Source: Paraniabella hibiscisoli
GTDB taxonomy: Bacteria > Bacteroidota > Bacteroidia > Chitinophagales > Chitinophagaceae
Assembly (NCBI RefSeq): GCF_022512515.1
Contig: NZ_JAKWBK010000001.1
Location: forward strand, 2,170,001-2,234,000
Length of the DNA stretch: 64,000 bases
Reading direction: 5' to 3'
Positions 31,814-41,749 of the stretch are shown in pieces. Every line of letters begins with the position of its first letter. The first letter of the stretch is position 1. Position numbers and translations under genes: made by a program. Below the pieces are notes generated by a model. It made no database searches and was not told the DNA's origin. It worked only from the letters and a program-made list of their open reading frames with translations.

Positions 31814-32782
31814 ATGAAACGAAGCCTGCTTTTTTGTATCTCCCTGTTTTTGATGGTCCATATCAATGCTCAGAAACCCAGTTCCGGCAATCCTGTTTTT
31901 CCCGGCTGGTATGCTGATCCCGAAGTGGCACTTTTTCAAAAAAATATTGGATATTTCCCACTTATTCAGCACCTTATAATAAGCAGGTTTTCATGGATGT
32001 GTTCTCGTCCAAAGACCTGGTAAACTGGCAAAAACATGAGCGGATAGTGGATACTGCTGCAATAAAATGGGCCTGGAGGGCCATGTGGGCGCCTTCCATT
32101 GTAGAAAAGGATAAAAATACTACCTGTTTTTTGCCGCCAATGATATCCAGAGCGATAATGAAAAAGGCGGTATTGGCGTAGCCGTGGCTAATAAACCAGA
32201 AGGCCCTTATAAAGATTACCTGGGCAAACCGTTGATAGATAAGTTTCACAATGGCGCACAGCCCATCGATCAGTTTGTTTTTAAAGATAAGGATGGGCAG
32301 TATTATATGTATTATGGCGGGTGGAGACATTGCAACGTAGCCAAGTTAAAAAAGACTTTACCGGTTTTGAGCCTTTTGCTGATGGTACGATCTTCAAAGA
32401 AGTAACCCCTGAAAAATACGTGGAGGGGCCATTTATGTTTATCCGTAACGGGAAATACTATTTTATGTGGTCAGAAGGCGGCTGGACAGGCCCCGATTAT
32501 AGTGTAGCTTACGCGATAGCAGATTCACCCATGGGGCCGTTTAAAAGAGTAGACAAAATTCTGCAGCAAAACCCGGCTATTGCCACAGGGGCGGGGCATC
32601 ATTCTATTTTGCAAATACCGGGGAAGGATGAGTACTATATTATTTACCATCGTCGCCCGCTTACGGAGAAAGACGGGAACTCCCGTGTGGTATGTATTGA
32701 TAAGATGGAATTTGACGCTCAGGGCTTTATAAAAACCGTACAAATAACCAATGAAGGGGTGGCTCCAAGACGTATAAAATAA
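31814..32782 (+). CDS. Secreted GH43 glycosidase, arabinan/xylan type (three frame breaks)
   Basis: About 323 residues after adding one base at 31938-31944, 32113-32117 and 32348-32353. A signal peptide (LLFCISLFLMVHINAQ) precedes a five-bladed propeller of GH43. The three catalytic acids are recognisable: the base Asp in PGWYADPEVALF, the middle Asp in AQPIDQFVFKD and the acid Glu in YVEGPFMFIRN. Being first in an L-arabinose operon, it most likely releases arabinofuranose from arabinan or arabinoxylan in the periplasm (inference from context). The 168-nt gap before it is AT-rich, with a weak promoter-like TATCTTAG near 31755. Confidence 0.88.
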
Positions 32783-32799
32783 TTGTACCTATTACAATT
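32781..32799 (+). promoter_or_regulatory. Inverted repeat before araB, candidate operator
   Basis: AATTGTA (32781-32787) and TACAATT (32793-32799) form a perfect inverted repeat with a five-base centre, directly at the GH43 stop and 45 nt before the araB ATG. It could bind a dimeric regulator. There is no U-tract, so it is not a normal terminator. Confidence 0.35.
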
Positions 32800-32843
32800 A
32801 TTATTCGTTTTTTCTTTATTTTAGCAGAAATTATTTAGCTGCC

Positions 32844-34484
32844 ATGTCTCAAGATGTATATGTGATAGGTGTCGATTACGGGTCAGATTCCGTAAGATCG
32901 GTGATCCTGAATGCCAGGAATGGAGCAGAAATTGCTTCCTCTGTTTTTGAATACCCGCGCTGGAAAAAAGGTTTGTACTGTAATGCTGGAGCTAATCAAT
33001 TCCGGCAGCACCCGCTCGATTATGTAGAGGGGCTAGAGTTTACGGTCAAGAATTGCCTGGAAAAAGCAGGTCCTGATGTAGCACAAAAAATAAAAGGTCT
33101 TTCTGTTGACACAACGGGTTCTACTCCTGTGGCAGTGGACGAAACGGGTACTCCATTGGCTTTGAATCCGCAATTTGCAGAAAATCCCAATGCGATGTTT
33201 GTTTTATGGAAGGATCATACTTCTATAAAAGAGGCGGATGAAATAAATACACATGCCACTAAATTCGAAACCAATTACTTACAATATGTGGGTGGCATTT
33301 ACTCCAGTGAATGGTTTTGGGCTAAGTTGCTGCATGTATTTCGCGCAGATGAGGCGATACGCAACGCTACTGCCAGCTGGGTAGAGCATTGTGATTGGTT
33401 GCCGTTTCTGCTGACAGGAGGAACTAACGTAAAAGATATTAAAAGAGGCGTTTGCTCTGCTGGTCATAAAGGCCTCTGGGCAAAAGAGTTCAATGGCTTT
33501 CCTCCGAATGATTTTTTTGCAACCCTTGATCCATTGCTGGACGGCTTTACCGCTAAGCTTCCTGCTGATACCTTTGCGGCTGATGAGGCCGCAGGTAACT
33601 TATCCGCAGAATGGGCAGAACGCCTGGGTCTGGGTACAGATGTGGTTGTAGGAATTGGGGCATTTGATGCGCACATGGGCGCTGTAGGCGGACAAATAGA
33701 GCCTTATTATTTAAGCAAAGTGATGGGCACTTCTACCTGCGATATGCTGGTGGTGCCTACCGAAGAATTTGGTGATAAATTGGTTCGGGGTATTTGTGGA
33801 CAGGTGCCGGGTTCGGTTATCCCTGCCATGATTGGATTAGAAGCAGGGCAAAGTGCTTTTGGAGATATTTATGCCTGGTTTAAAAACCTGCTGGCATGGC
33901 CTTTACAATTTGTGGAAGATGCTGAACTCAGAAAATCTATCGAATCTAAAATAATAAAAGAATTATCTGAAGCAGCGGCAAAATTACCACTGCATGAAGA
34001 TGATGAATTAGCGGTGGACTGGCTGAATGGCCGTCGCACGCCCGATGCCAGCCAACTGCTGAAAGGCGCTATTAAGGGATTAAACCTGGGTAGCGATGCC
34101 CCGGCTATTTTTAAAGCACTGGTGGAAGCCAGCTGTTTTGGCGCCCGCGCCATTGTAGATCGATTTATTGATGAAGGTGTTCCTGTAAGGGGGCTGATTG
34201 GGGTAGGTGGAGTTGCTAAAAAATCGCCTTATATCATGCAAGTAATGGCAGACGTAATGAATATGCCCATCAAAATACACAAATCAGAGCAAACCTGTGC
34301 TACGGGTGCTGCTATGTTTGCGGCAACTGTTGCGGGTGTTTATGAAAATGTAGGACAAGCCATGGAGGCCATGGGACAGGGATTTGATGTGGAATATCAC
34401 CCTATTCCTGAAAATGTAGTATACTATGCTAAACGCATGGAGCAGTACAACGCTTTTGGAAAATTTATTGAAGAAACAAAATAG
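32844..34484 (+). CDS. araB: L-ribulokinase
   Basis: An intact frame of 546 residues of the FGGY kinase family. Visible motifs are the N-terminal phosphate-binding VIGVDYGSDSVRSVILNA, the substrate-side VVGIGAFDAHMGAVGG and the C-terminal ATP-site GLIGVGGVAKKSPYIMQV followed by CATGAAMFAA. AraB phosphorylates L-ribulose to L-ribulose 5-phosphate. It is followed by araD after a 53-nt gap containing a 13-bp inverted repeat. Confidence 0.96.
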   Translation: MSQDVYVIGVDYGSDSVRSVILNARNGAEIASSVFEYPRWKKGLYCNAGANQFRQHPLDYVEGLEFTVKNCLEKAGPDVAQKIKGLSVDTTGSTPVAVDETGTPLALNPQFAENPNAMFVLWKDHTSIKEADEINTHATKFETNYLQYVGGIYSSEWFWAKLLHVFRADEAIRNATASWVEHCDWLPFLLTGGTNVKDIKRGVCSAGHKGLWAKEFNGFPPNDFFATLDPLLDGFTAKLPADTFAADEAAGNLSAEWAERLGLGTDVVVGIGAFDAHMGAVGGQIEPYYLSKVMGTSTCDMLVVPTEEFGDKLVRGICGQVPGSVIPAMIGLEAGQSAFGDIYAWFKNLLAWPLQFVEDAELRKSIESKIIKELSEAAAKLPLHEDDELAVDWLNGRRTPDASQLLKGAIKGLNLGSDAPAIFKALVEASCFGARAIVDRFIDEGVPVRGLIGVGGVAKKSPYIMQVMADVMNMPIKIHKSEQTCATGAAMFAATVAGVYENVGQAMEAMGQGFDVEYHPIPENVVYYAKRMEQYNAFGKFIEETK

Positions 34485-34514
34485 TCAATGGTCCATAGTC
34501 AATGGACCATTGAC
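34484..34514. repeat. 13-bp inverted repeat between araB and araD
   Basis: GTCAATGGTCCAT (34484-34496) and ATGGACCATTGAC (34502-34514) are perfect inverted copies around AGTCA. The left arm begins at the last base of the araB stop. Without a T-tract it is unlikely to terminate; it may protect mRNA or be a repeat relic, since similar (T)CAATGGTC words occur in other gaps of the window. Confidence 0.75.
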
Positions 34515-34537
34515 ATTTCTATACAATTTAAGATTTC

Positions 34538-35238
34538 ATGAATTACAAGTATATACGTGAAGCGGCTTATGAAGCCAATATGCAATTACCTCAATTAGGA
34601 CTGGTATTATTTACTTTCGGAAACGTAAGCGAAGCAGACAGAAGCCAGGGACTTTTTGCCATTAAGCCAAGTGGTGTAGCGTACAGCGACCTTTCGCCAG
34701 AGAAAATGGTGATCGTAGATTTTGATGGTAATACAGTGGAAGGGACTTTAAACCCTTCGTCTGATACCAAAACACATGCAGTTTTGTATAAACAGTGGGA
34801 AGGTATTAATGGAATCGTACATACACATTCTACCTATGCTACAGCCTGGGCACAGTCGCAGCGCGATATTCCTATTTTTGGCACTACCCACGCTGATTAC
34901 AACACGGTCGATATTCCCTGTGCTCCACCAATGAGTGATGAAATGATCAAGGGAAACTATGAGTATGAGACCGGCTTCCAGATCATTAATTGTTTTAAAG
35001 AAAAAATCTGGACTATAAAGAGGTGGAGATGGTGCTGGTAGGCAATCATGCTCCTTTTACCTGGGGCAAAAATGCTGCAAAAGCGGTACATAATAGCGCA
35101 GTTTTAGAGCAGGTAGCTAAAATGGCTTTACTTACTGAGCAGATCAATCCACAGGCGCCACGCTTAAAACAAGCTTTAATTAATAAGCATTACGAGCGCA
35201 AACACGGTCCGGATAGTTACTACGGGCAGGCTGGGTAG
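34538..35238 (+). CDS. araD: L-ribulose-5-phosphate 4-epimerase (frame break at ~35003)
   Basis: 233 residues after adding one A at 35001-35006; the E. coli enzyme has 231. The class II aldolase fold is shown by GLVLFTFGNVSEADRS, the metal-binding IVHTHSTYATAWAQSQRD and FGTTHADY, and the C-terminal HYERKHGPDSYYGQ typical for AraD. It converts L-ribulose 5-phosphate to D-xylulose 5-phosphate, which enters the pentose phosphate pathway. Confidence 0.96.
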
Positions 35239-35380
35239 TTGACAGTGAATGGATGACAGCTGACGGGATTATTATAGCTGTTATCCTTTCTAAAAAATTG
35301 TTGAGAGAAGGTGAAAATGAGTTTAAGGTAACTGCCATCTGTCAACAGCCAACTGTAATCTAAAAGAGGACACTTGCACT
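35239..35380. other. araD-araA spacer with degenerate GACAG/TGTC repeat words
   Basis: The spacer starts with TTGACAGTGAATGGATGACA and ends with CTGTCAACAGCCAACTGT, which are imperfect inverted copies. No coding sequence and no terminator are visible. It resembles the low-complexity intergenic words seen at 34484, 58890 and within hemC. Confidence 0.45.
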
Positions 35381-35384
35381 ACAG

Positions 35385-35430
35385 TTGAAGAGTGCGACGC
35401 CCGTTCGAACGGATTTCATCCGGGCGGGCA
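35385..35430 (+). repeat. Leader element with GTGCGACGC motif, copy B
   Basis: GTGCGACGC (35392-35400) is followed by CCGTTCGA (35401-35408) and CCGGGC (35420-35425), as in copy A before the YfhO-like gene. Inside it, CCGTTCGAACGG is a perfect palindrome and GGATTTCATCC can form a small hairpin. It sits 50 nt before the araA ATG. Confidence 0.5.
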
Positions 35431-35480
35431 ATGTTGATGAGTTATATTCATAAGTTGATAACAAAATAAAAAATAGTTTC

Positions 35481-36983
35481 ATGACAGATCTGAAAAAGTT
35501 AGAGGTTTGGTTTGCCACGGGTAGCCAGAATCTTTACGGGGAGCAAACATTGATTGAAGTAGCTGAACACTCAAAAGAAATTGCAGACTTTATTAACGCG
35601 CATGCGTCAATTCCGGTTACTGTTATTTACAAAGGTACCTTGAAGTCAACTGAGGAAATCTATAATTTCTGTGCTGACGCTAATCACGATGCCAATTGTA
35701 TCGGTGTCATTACCTGGATGCACACTTTTTCACCTGCTAAAATGTGGATCAATGGTCTGAAGATCTTACACAAGCCATTATTGCATTTCCATACCCAATA
35801 TAATCGGGATATTCCATGGGGCTCTATCGATATGGACTTTATGAATACCAACCAGTCGGCACATGGCGACAGGGAATTTGGTTTCATGGTAAGCCGCATG
35901 CGTAAAAGAAGAAAAGTAGTGGTAGGGCATTGGCGTGATGATAACGCTATTGAGCGTATTGCGGTGTGGACACGTGCAGCAGCAGGCTGGAACGACTGGC
36001 AGGGCGCCCGCTTTGTGCGTTTTGGCGACAATATGCGTTATGTTGCAGTAACTGACGGCGATAAAGTAGAAGCTGAATTGCGTTTTGGTTACAGCGTGAA
36101 CACGCATGGTATTGGCGACCTCGTGAAAGTGATCAATGATGTAACGGATAAACAGGTAGAAGATCTGATCGCAGAATATCATGAGACTTATAATGTAATG
36201 GAAAGTCTGCATGCGAGAGGCCCTCAATACCAGTCGCTGGTAGATGCGGCAAGGATTGAGCTGGGACTGCAGCGCTTCCTCGAAGAAGGCAACTTTAAAG
36301 GGTATAGCGATACATTTGAAGACTTGTATGGCATGAAACAATTGCCTGGCATTGGCTCCCAGAGAATGATGGCCCGCGGTTACGGTTTTGCGGGTGAAGG
36401 CGATTGGAAAACAGCTGCCCTCGTACGTGCCATGAAAGTAATGGGGGCCGGCTTACCCGGCGGTAACTCATTTATGGAGGACTATACCTATCATTTCGAC
36501 CCTAACAATTCTTTGGTTTTGGGTTCCCATATGCTGGAGATATGTCCAAGCATTGCCAGCGGAAAAGCAAATGTTGAAATACATGCTTTAGGCATTGGTG
36601 GTAAAGAAGACCCTGTACGCCTGGTGTTTAATGCACCTGGTGGTCCTGCTTTAAATGCTTCCGTGGTAGATATGGGCAACCGTTTCCGTTTATTGGTAAA
36701 CGAGGTAGAAGCGGTAGAACCGCAGAACGATCTGCCTAAATTGCCGGTTGCACGCGTGCTTTGGAAACCTTACCCTGATATGAATACCGGTTGTGCTGCA
36801 TGGATTTTGGCGGGTGGTGCTCACCATACCGGATACTCTCAGAACCTGACATCCGAGCATTTGGAAGATTTTGCTGATATGGCGGGTATTGAGTTTACTT
36901 TAATCAGTAAAAACACAGAACTCTATAATTTTAAGAATGAATTGCGCTGGAGCGATGTATATTATCAGTTGAATAAAGCTTAA
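35481..36983 (+). CDS. araA: L-arabinose isomerase
   Basis: An intact frame of 500 residues, equal to the E. coli enzyme. It begins [20 protein letters not shown] and contains the metal/substrate residues in [12 protein letters not shown] and [20 protein letters not shown]. AraA interconverts L-arabinose and L-ribulose, the first step of the pathway. It lies between araD and the sodium symporter, in the same orientation as all other ara genes. Confidence 0.97.
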   Translation: MTDLKKLEVWFATGSQNLYGEQTLIEVAEHSKEIADFINAHASIPVTVIYKGTLKSTEEIYNFCADANHDANCIGVITWMHTFSPAKMWINGLKILHKPLLHFHTQYNRDIPWGSIDMDFMNTNQSAHGDREFGFMVSRMRKRRKVVVGHWRDDNAIERIAVWTRAAAGWNDWQGARFVRFGDNMRYVAVTDGDKVEAELRFGYSVNTHGIGDLVKVINDVTDKQVEDLIAEYHETYNVMESLHARGPQYQSLVDAARIELGLQRFLEEGNFKGYSDTFEDLYGMKQLPGIGSQRMMARGYGFAGEGDWKTAALVRAMKVMGAGLPGGNSFMEDYTYHFDPNNSLVLGSHMLEICPSIASGKANVEIHALGIGGKEDPVRLVFNAPGGPALNASVVDMGNRFRLLVNEVEAVEPQNDLPKLPVARVLWKPYPDMNTGCAAWILAGGAHHTGYSQNLTSEHLEDFADMAGIEFTLISKNTELYNFKNELRWSDVYYQLNKA

Positions 36984-37057
36984 AAAAAATTGCGTTTTTC
37001 GATTGTTTTATTGATTATATTAGCAAACTTTTTAAAAAAATTTTAATTGCTGTCATT

Positions 37058-38790
37058 ATGAGTAATAATTTAGGTACGCTGGACTACATAGTGTTTTTTA
37101 CCTATTTTGTCCTTGTTTCATCCTATGGTTATTGGGTTTATATGCGTAAGAAAAAGCGACTGTTTCGGCATCGCATGATTATTTTCTTGCAGAAGGCTCG
37201 TTAACCTGGTGGGCTATCGGAGCCTCTCTCATCGCTTCCAATATTTCTGCCGAGCAGTTTATCGGGATGAGTGGAGAAGGTTTCTTTGTAGGGGTAGCTG
37301 TTGCCGCTTATGAGTGGATTGCGGCGGTAGCGCTTATTATCGTAGCCGTTTGGTTTATTCCTATTTATTTAAAGAATAAGATTTATACGATGCCGCAGTT
37401 TCTGGAAACACGGTATAATAAGTCTGTTTCGCTCATAATGGCCGTATTCTGGCTGTTTTTGTATGTAATTGTTAACCTTACTTCCATACTTTACCTGGGT
37501 GCATTGGCTATCGACACCTTATTGGGTGGCGGGTACCTGCATGTTATTATGATCGTATTGTTAATAATGGCATTGCTGATTGGCTTAGGAGGTATGAAGG
37601 TAATCGGTTATACCGATGTTATACAGGTAGCTGTTTTAATCATAGGTGGCTTTGCTACCGTTTATATGGCGCTTCAGATCGTAGATCAACGAATCAATGG
37701 TGCGGCTGTAGGAAGTGCTATAGCCGGATTTAAATCACTAATGAATGAAGCTCCGGGACACTTTAAACTGATGCTGGATAAGCCTACGGTAACTACTACC
37801 ACTTTGTCAATGCCGGAAAACCTGGATGTGCAGAAGTATGTAGTATTACCTGGTTTGGCCATGTATTTTGCCGGTCAGTGGATCGTAAACCTGAACTATT
37901 GGGGATGTAACCAATACATTACACAACGTGCATTAGGCGCTGATTTAAGAACCGCACGTACCGGTATTTTATTTGCAGGTTTCTTGAAACTGTTTATGCC
38001 CATTATCGTAATGCTGCCAGGTATTGCTGCTTATGTACTGCATAGTAAAGGACAGTTGCCTGGTTTTGACGGTGTGAAAGATGGTGCTTATTCGGCAATC
38101 CTCGGATTTTTACCGGTAGGTTTAAAAGGGTTGGCTGTAGCTGCTTTAACTGCTGCAATTGTAGCTTCTTTAGCAGGTAAAGTAAACAGTATTTCAACCA
38201 TTTACACTTTGGATATTTATAAAAAATATATCAAGGCAGACGCTACAGAGATTCAAATGGTAAGAACCGGAAGATGGGCCATCATTGTTTCCATGCTAGT
38301 AGCTTTAGCGTTTACCTGGACAGATGCATTGGGGATTGGCGGTGAAGGTGGATTTACCTTTATTCAGAAATATACCGGTTTTATCAGCCCGGGCGTATTT
38401 GCCATGTTCCTGCTAGGTATGTTCTGGAAACGTACAACGGGTACTGCAGCGCTGGTAGGTGTAGTATTAGGTTTTGTACTAGCCATATTCTTTAACAGCT
38501 ATGCGGTTGAGCTCTTTGGTAAGGAAACCTGGATGTACACCGCCTTTACTTACGAGAAAATGGAAAAAGGCGTGGTGCATACCATTACAGAAATTCCATT
38601 CCTGATCAATATGGGCTGGTCTTTTGTAATTACCATTCTGGTGATGATTGCCATTAGCCTGGCAGGTCCGAAAAACAATCCAAAAGCATTTGCAATAGAC
38701 AGAAGTATGTTCAAGGTAGATCCAAGAACACTGATACTTATTGTAGTTACGCTTTTATTAATTACAGCTATTTACGTTAGGTTCTGGTAA
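37058..38790 (+). CDS. Sodium:solute symporter, probable L-arabinose transporter (frame break at ~37153)
   Basis: About 577 residues after adding one A at 37151-37155. SSS-family features are ASNISAEQFIGMSGEGFFVG in the early helices and ALTAAIVASLAGKVNSISTI in the core; about 13-14 hydrophobic helices are visible. SSS transporters import sugars with Na+; its place as last gene of the ara operon points to L-arabinose, as described for AraT-type carriers in Bacteroides. A strong terminator follows, closing the operon. Confidence 0.88.
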
Positions 38791-38812
38791 AATGGCAAAG
38801 CAGTATATTTAC

Positions 38813-38845
38813 ACCGGTCAGAAGATGCTTCTGGCCGGTTTTTTT
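38813..38845 (+). terminator. Rho-independent terminator of the ara operon
   Basis: An 11-bp stem, CCGGTCAGAAG (38814-38824) with CTTCTGGCCGG (38828-38838) and one G-T pair, closes a three-base loop and is followed by a run of T. An apparent ATG at 38792 that would read through this hairpin is rejected as a start of the next gene. Confidence 0.9.
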
Positions 38846-38887
38846 GTTGACAGAAGTTCGAGGTATAATTTTTGCGAATACCAGAGC

Positions 38888-39621
38888 ATGGATAATTATG
38901 AGGCTTTTGCATCCCATGAACTGCGACAGTGGCAGTACAAAATGATGAAGAATCCCGGACTGCTGGGTAAATTGTCCAAAAAGGCGCAGGATAAGATTAA
39001 CTCCTTTATACCGGAGAAAGTACATAACGGAATTACTACAGTCATCAAACAAATGATTAGAGGCGTTCTTTTTGGCGCCAAACATACCACGGCAAAGCCA
39101 CTTCAGGCTGCATCATTATTTGAGCGGGAGCTGGTTGTAAAAGAGAAAATAAAGTTGTACAGAAGTACGGCTGCGTTAGAAGGTGGCGTAACCGGCGCGG
39201 GAGGTTTTTTTTAGGCCTGGCTGATTTTCCGATACTCATTGCTATAAAACTAAAATTGCTCTACGAAATAGCAGCGAGCTATGGATTCGATCTGGACGAT
39301 TATAAGGAACGTATTTATCTGCTGCATATCTTCGAATTATCATTTTCCAGTAGGGAGCATAGCCGGAATGTTTACAAGAAACTGGTTGATTGGGACCGTC
39401 AGGTGGCAGGGCTACCAGCAGATATTAACCAGTTTGAGTGGCGCAGGTTTCAGCAGGAATACAGAGACTACATAGACCTGGCTAAAATGGCGCAATTACT
39501 TCCCGTTATTGGCGCTCCTGTTGGTCTTATTGCAAACTATAGTTTGATAAAAAAATTGGGAACCACTGCAATGAATGCTTACCGGATGCGATTACTAAAA
39601 AGTACCAGTTCGGTTGCTTAA
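38888..39621 (+). CDS. EcsC-family protein (frame break at ~39208)
   Basis: About 244 residues after adding one T to the T8 run 39205-39212. It begins MDNYEAFASHELRQWQYKMM and includes GVTGAGGFFLGLADFPILIA and LLHIFELSFSSREHSRNVYK, typical of EcsC-type proteins. In Bacillus, ecsC lies with an ABC exporter of unknown role; most homologues stand alone, as here. One or two hydrophobic helices are present. The function remains unknown. Confidence 0.8.
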
Positions 39622-39647
39622 CTATCTTATCCCTTTAAATCATATAA

Positions 39648-40706
39648 ATGAAATGTACCTTTATACCCCTCGCCTTAAGTTTTGCTGCCGCAGTTTGCAA
39701 TGGAACCGACGCTAACGATCATAAAGTTGAAGGCATTGCAGACAGTACAAAAAGACAGGAAGACGCGGTGCAGCATAATAACATCGCTAACGCAGATTCT
39801 ATCGCAGCAGATAACCATGTACTCCCTATCGATACTGCCGCGTACAACAAAAAAATGCGCTGGATGGCTAATGGCGATAGCTCCGGCAAGTGGCCTGCAA
39901 AAGGACCTTATCCGTTAAAGGGAGCTTTGTTGCCTTTTAATCGGGTCGTAGCGTATTATGGTAACCTGTACTCTACCCGGATGGGTATATTGGGGGAATT
40001 ACCTAAAAAGCAAATGCTGGAGAAGCTAAGGGAAGAGGTTGGCAAGTGGGAGAAAGTAGATCCGGAAACGCCCGTGATACCGGCATTACATTATATAGCC
40101 GTTACAGCCCAGGGAGAGCCGGGCTCAGATGGGAAGTATCGTTTGCGTATGCCTTTCAAACAAATAGATACTATTGTTAGCTGGGCTAAAGAAATCAAAG
40201 CGCTTACTTTTATCGATGTTCAGGTAGGGTGGAGCAGTTTGGAAGAAGAGCTCCCGAGATTTGAAAAGTATTTTAAGCAGCCCAATTTCCACCTGGGTAT
40301 TGATCCCGAATTTTCGATGAAAGGCGGCCAGAAGCCGGGAAGTGTAATAGGAAGCTTCAATGCCGATGATATCAATTTTACCATCGATCTGCTGGCGAAG
40401 ATTGTACGCGAGAACAAATTGCCTCCTAAAATACTGGTAGTGCATCGGTTCACGAGCGATATGGTAGCCGATTACAAATCGATTAAAAAAGTACCTGAAG
40501 TGCAGGTGGTAATTGACATGGATGGCTGGGGAGGAAAAGAATTGAAAGCCGGTACCTGGCGTCGGTACATTTACGAGCAACCGGTGCAGTTTGCCGGGAT
40601 TAAGATTTTTTACAAAAATGATCTTAAAAAGGGCTCCAAAGGGATTTATACGCCGGCTGAGTTAACCAAATTTAAGCCGATACCACTTTATATACAATAT
40701 CAGTAA
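39648..40706 (+). CDS. Hypothetical secreted protein or lipoprotein
   Basis: An intact frame of 352 residues. The N-terminus (MKCTFIPLALSFAAAVCNGT) is a signal sequence, with Cys near residue 17 as a possible lipidation site. After a low-complexity linker (residues 20-60), the rest looks like an alpha/beta barrel: LHYIAVTAQGEPG, ALTFIDVQVGWSSLEEELPR, FHLGIDPEFSMKGG, ILVVHRFTSDMVADYK and VQVVIDMDGWGG alternate beta strands with charged tips. I recognise it as a conserved uncharacterised protein; an enzymatic role is possible because of the Asp/Glu/His at strand ends, but nothing more can be said. Confidence 0.7.
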   Translation: MKCTFIPLALSFAAAVCNGTDANDHKVEGIADSTKRQEDAVQHNNIANADSIAADNHVLPIDTAAYNKKMRWMANGDSSGKWPAKGPYPLKGALLPFNRVVAYYGNLYSTRMGILGELPKKQMLEKLREEVGKWEKVDPETPVIPALHYIAVTAQGEPGSDGKYRLRMPFKQIDTIVSWAKEIKALTFIDVQVGWSSLEEELPRFEKYFKQPNFHLGIDPEFSMKGGQKPGSVIGSFNADDINFTIDLLAKIVRENKLPPKILVVHRFTSDMVADYKSIKKVPEVQVVIDMDGWGGKELKAGTWRRYIYEQPVQFAGIKIFYKNDLKKGSKGIYTPAELTKFKPIPLYIQYQ

Positions 40707-40724
40707 CTCTATAAGAAATAAAAA

Positions 40725-40752
40725 AACCGGTAACACTGGTTACCGGTTTTTA
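40725..40752. terminator. Bidirectional terminator
   Basis: AACCGGTAAC (40725-40734) and GTTACCGGTT (40739-40748) form a perfect 10-bp stem with loop ACTG, flanked by A and T runs on both sides. It serves the secreted-protein gene on plus and the transketolase subunit on minus. Confidence 0.9.
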
Positions 40753-40770
40753 AAAGAATGTATACAATTT

Positions 40771-41605
40771 TTAGTAGTCGCCTAAAGTTTCGGGCAATTG
40801 CTCAAGTGCCTTAGCTAATTGCTCATCATTAGGAGCAATACCGTGCCATCCGTGGTCGTTTTCCATAAAATCTACACCCTTACCCATTATGGTATGCATC
40901 ATAATAGCAATAGGTTTGCCTTGTCCTGAAGCTGCTTTTGCCTTATCCAGCACTGCAACCACATCATCCATGTCGTTTCCTTGCATTTCCAAAACATGCC
41001 AGCCGAATGCTTCAAATTTTTCGTGCAGGTTGCCCATATTCAACACTTTTTCAGTAGGGCCGTCAATTTGCTGACCATTCCAGTCTACTGTAGCCACCAG
41101 GTTGTCCACCTTATGGTGAGCTGCAAACATTACAGCCTCCCATATCTGGCCTTCGTTCAACTCTCCGTCTCCATGCAAAGAGTAAACTAATTTATCGTCA
41201 TTGTTCAATTTTTTGGCTAAAGCTGCACCTATTGCAACGCTTAATCCCTGGCCTAACGATCCGCTGGCAACTCTTATGCCTGGTAAATGCTCATGCGTAG
41301 CAGGGTGACCCTGAAGACGGCTGTTGATTTTACGGAAAGTAGACAGCTCTTTTGCATCAAAGTATCCTGAACGTGCTAATACTGAGTAAAATACAGGAGA
41401 TATGTGACCATTGGAAAGGAAGAAAAGATTTTCATTTTTGCCTTCCATATTAAAAAGATGGATCGTGCTCCATCACTTTGAAATAAAGTGCTGTTAAAAA
41501 ATCGGCACAACCAAGAGAGCCGCCCGGGTGACCACTCTGAGAACCGTGTACCATTCTAACTATATCTCTTCTCACCTGAGAAGCTGTTTCCTGCAAAGTT
41601 GCCAT
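40771..41605 (-). CDS. Transketolase, N-terminal (TPP-binding) subunit (frame break at ~41454)
   Basis: About 277 residues after removing one base (or adding two) in the A5 run 41452-41456. It opens MATLQETASQVRRDIVRMVH and has HPGGSLGCADFLTALYF, the TPP motif LHGDGELNEGQIWEAVMFAA and VATVDWNGQQIDG. Split transketolases have a separate C-terminal pyrimidine-binding subunit, normally adjacent; here the downstream gene is convergent and the upstream one divergent, so the partner must be elsewhere. The enzyme acts in the non-oxidative pentose phosphate pathway, which also receives xylulose 5-phosphate from the ara operon. Confidence 0.9.
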
Positions 41606-41698
41606 CGTTTCAGTTTTTGATGAGGTGCAAAAATGCAGTTTTTTTATAAAAGCCTGAAATATTGTTTAGGCCGCAATAATATAAAAAATGGCCAAAAA

Positions 41699-41728
41699 TT
41701 GTTTTTAACCGGAGAATGGCTACTTTTG
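41699..41728 (+). promoter_or_regulatory. Bacteroidota-type promoter for the WecA/MraY-like gene
   Basis: TTG at 41699-41701, a 19-nt spacer and TACTTTTG at 41721-41728 match the TTG/TAnnTTTG consensus of sigma-ABfr-type promoters. Transcription would start near 41735, which supports the ATG at 41750 and excludes the in-frame ATG at 41633. Confidence 0.7.
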
Positions 41729-41749
41729 TGCCACCTTAATCCTTATCGA

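Noticed and set aside
38792-38887. Start of the EcsC gene at 38792
   Set aside because: This stretch forms a strong terminator hairpin with T-tract for the ara operon; family homology starts at the ATG 38888.
41633-41749. Longer start of the WecA/MraY-like gene
   Set aside because: A good TTG-N19-TACTTTTG promoter lies inside this stretch, and the first membrane helix begins at the ATG 41750.
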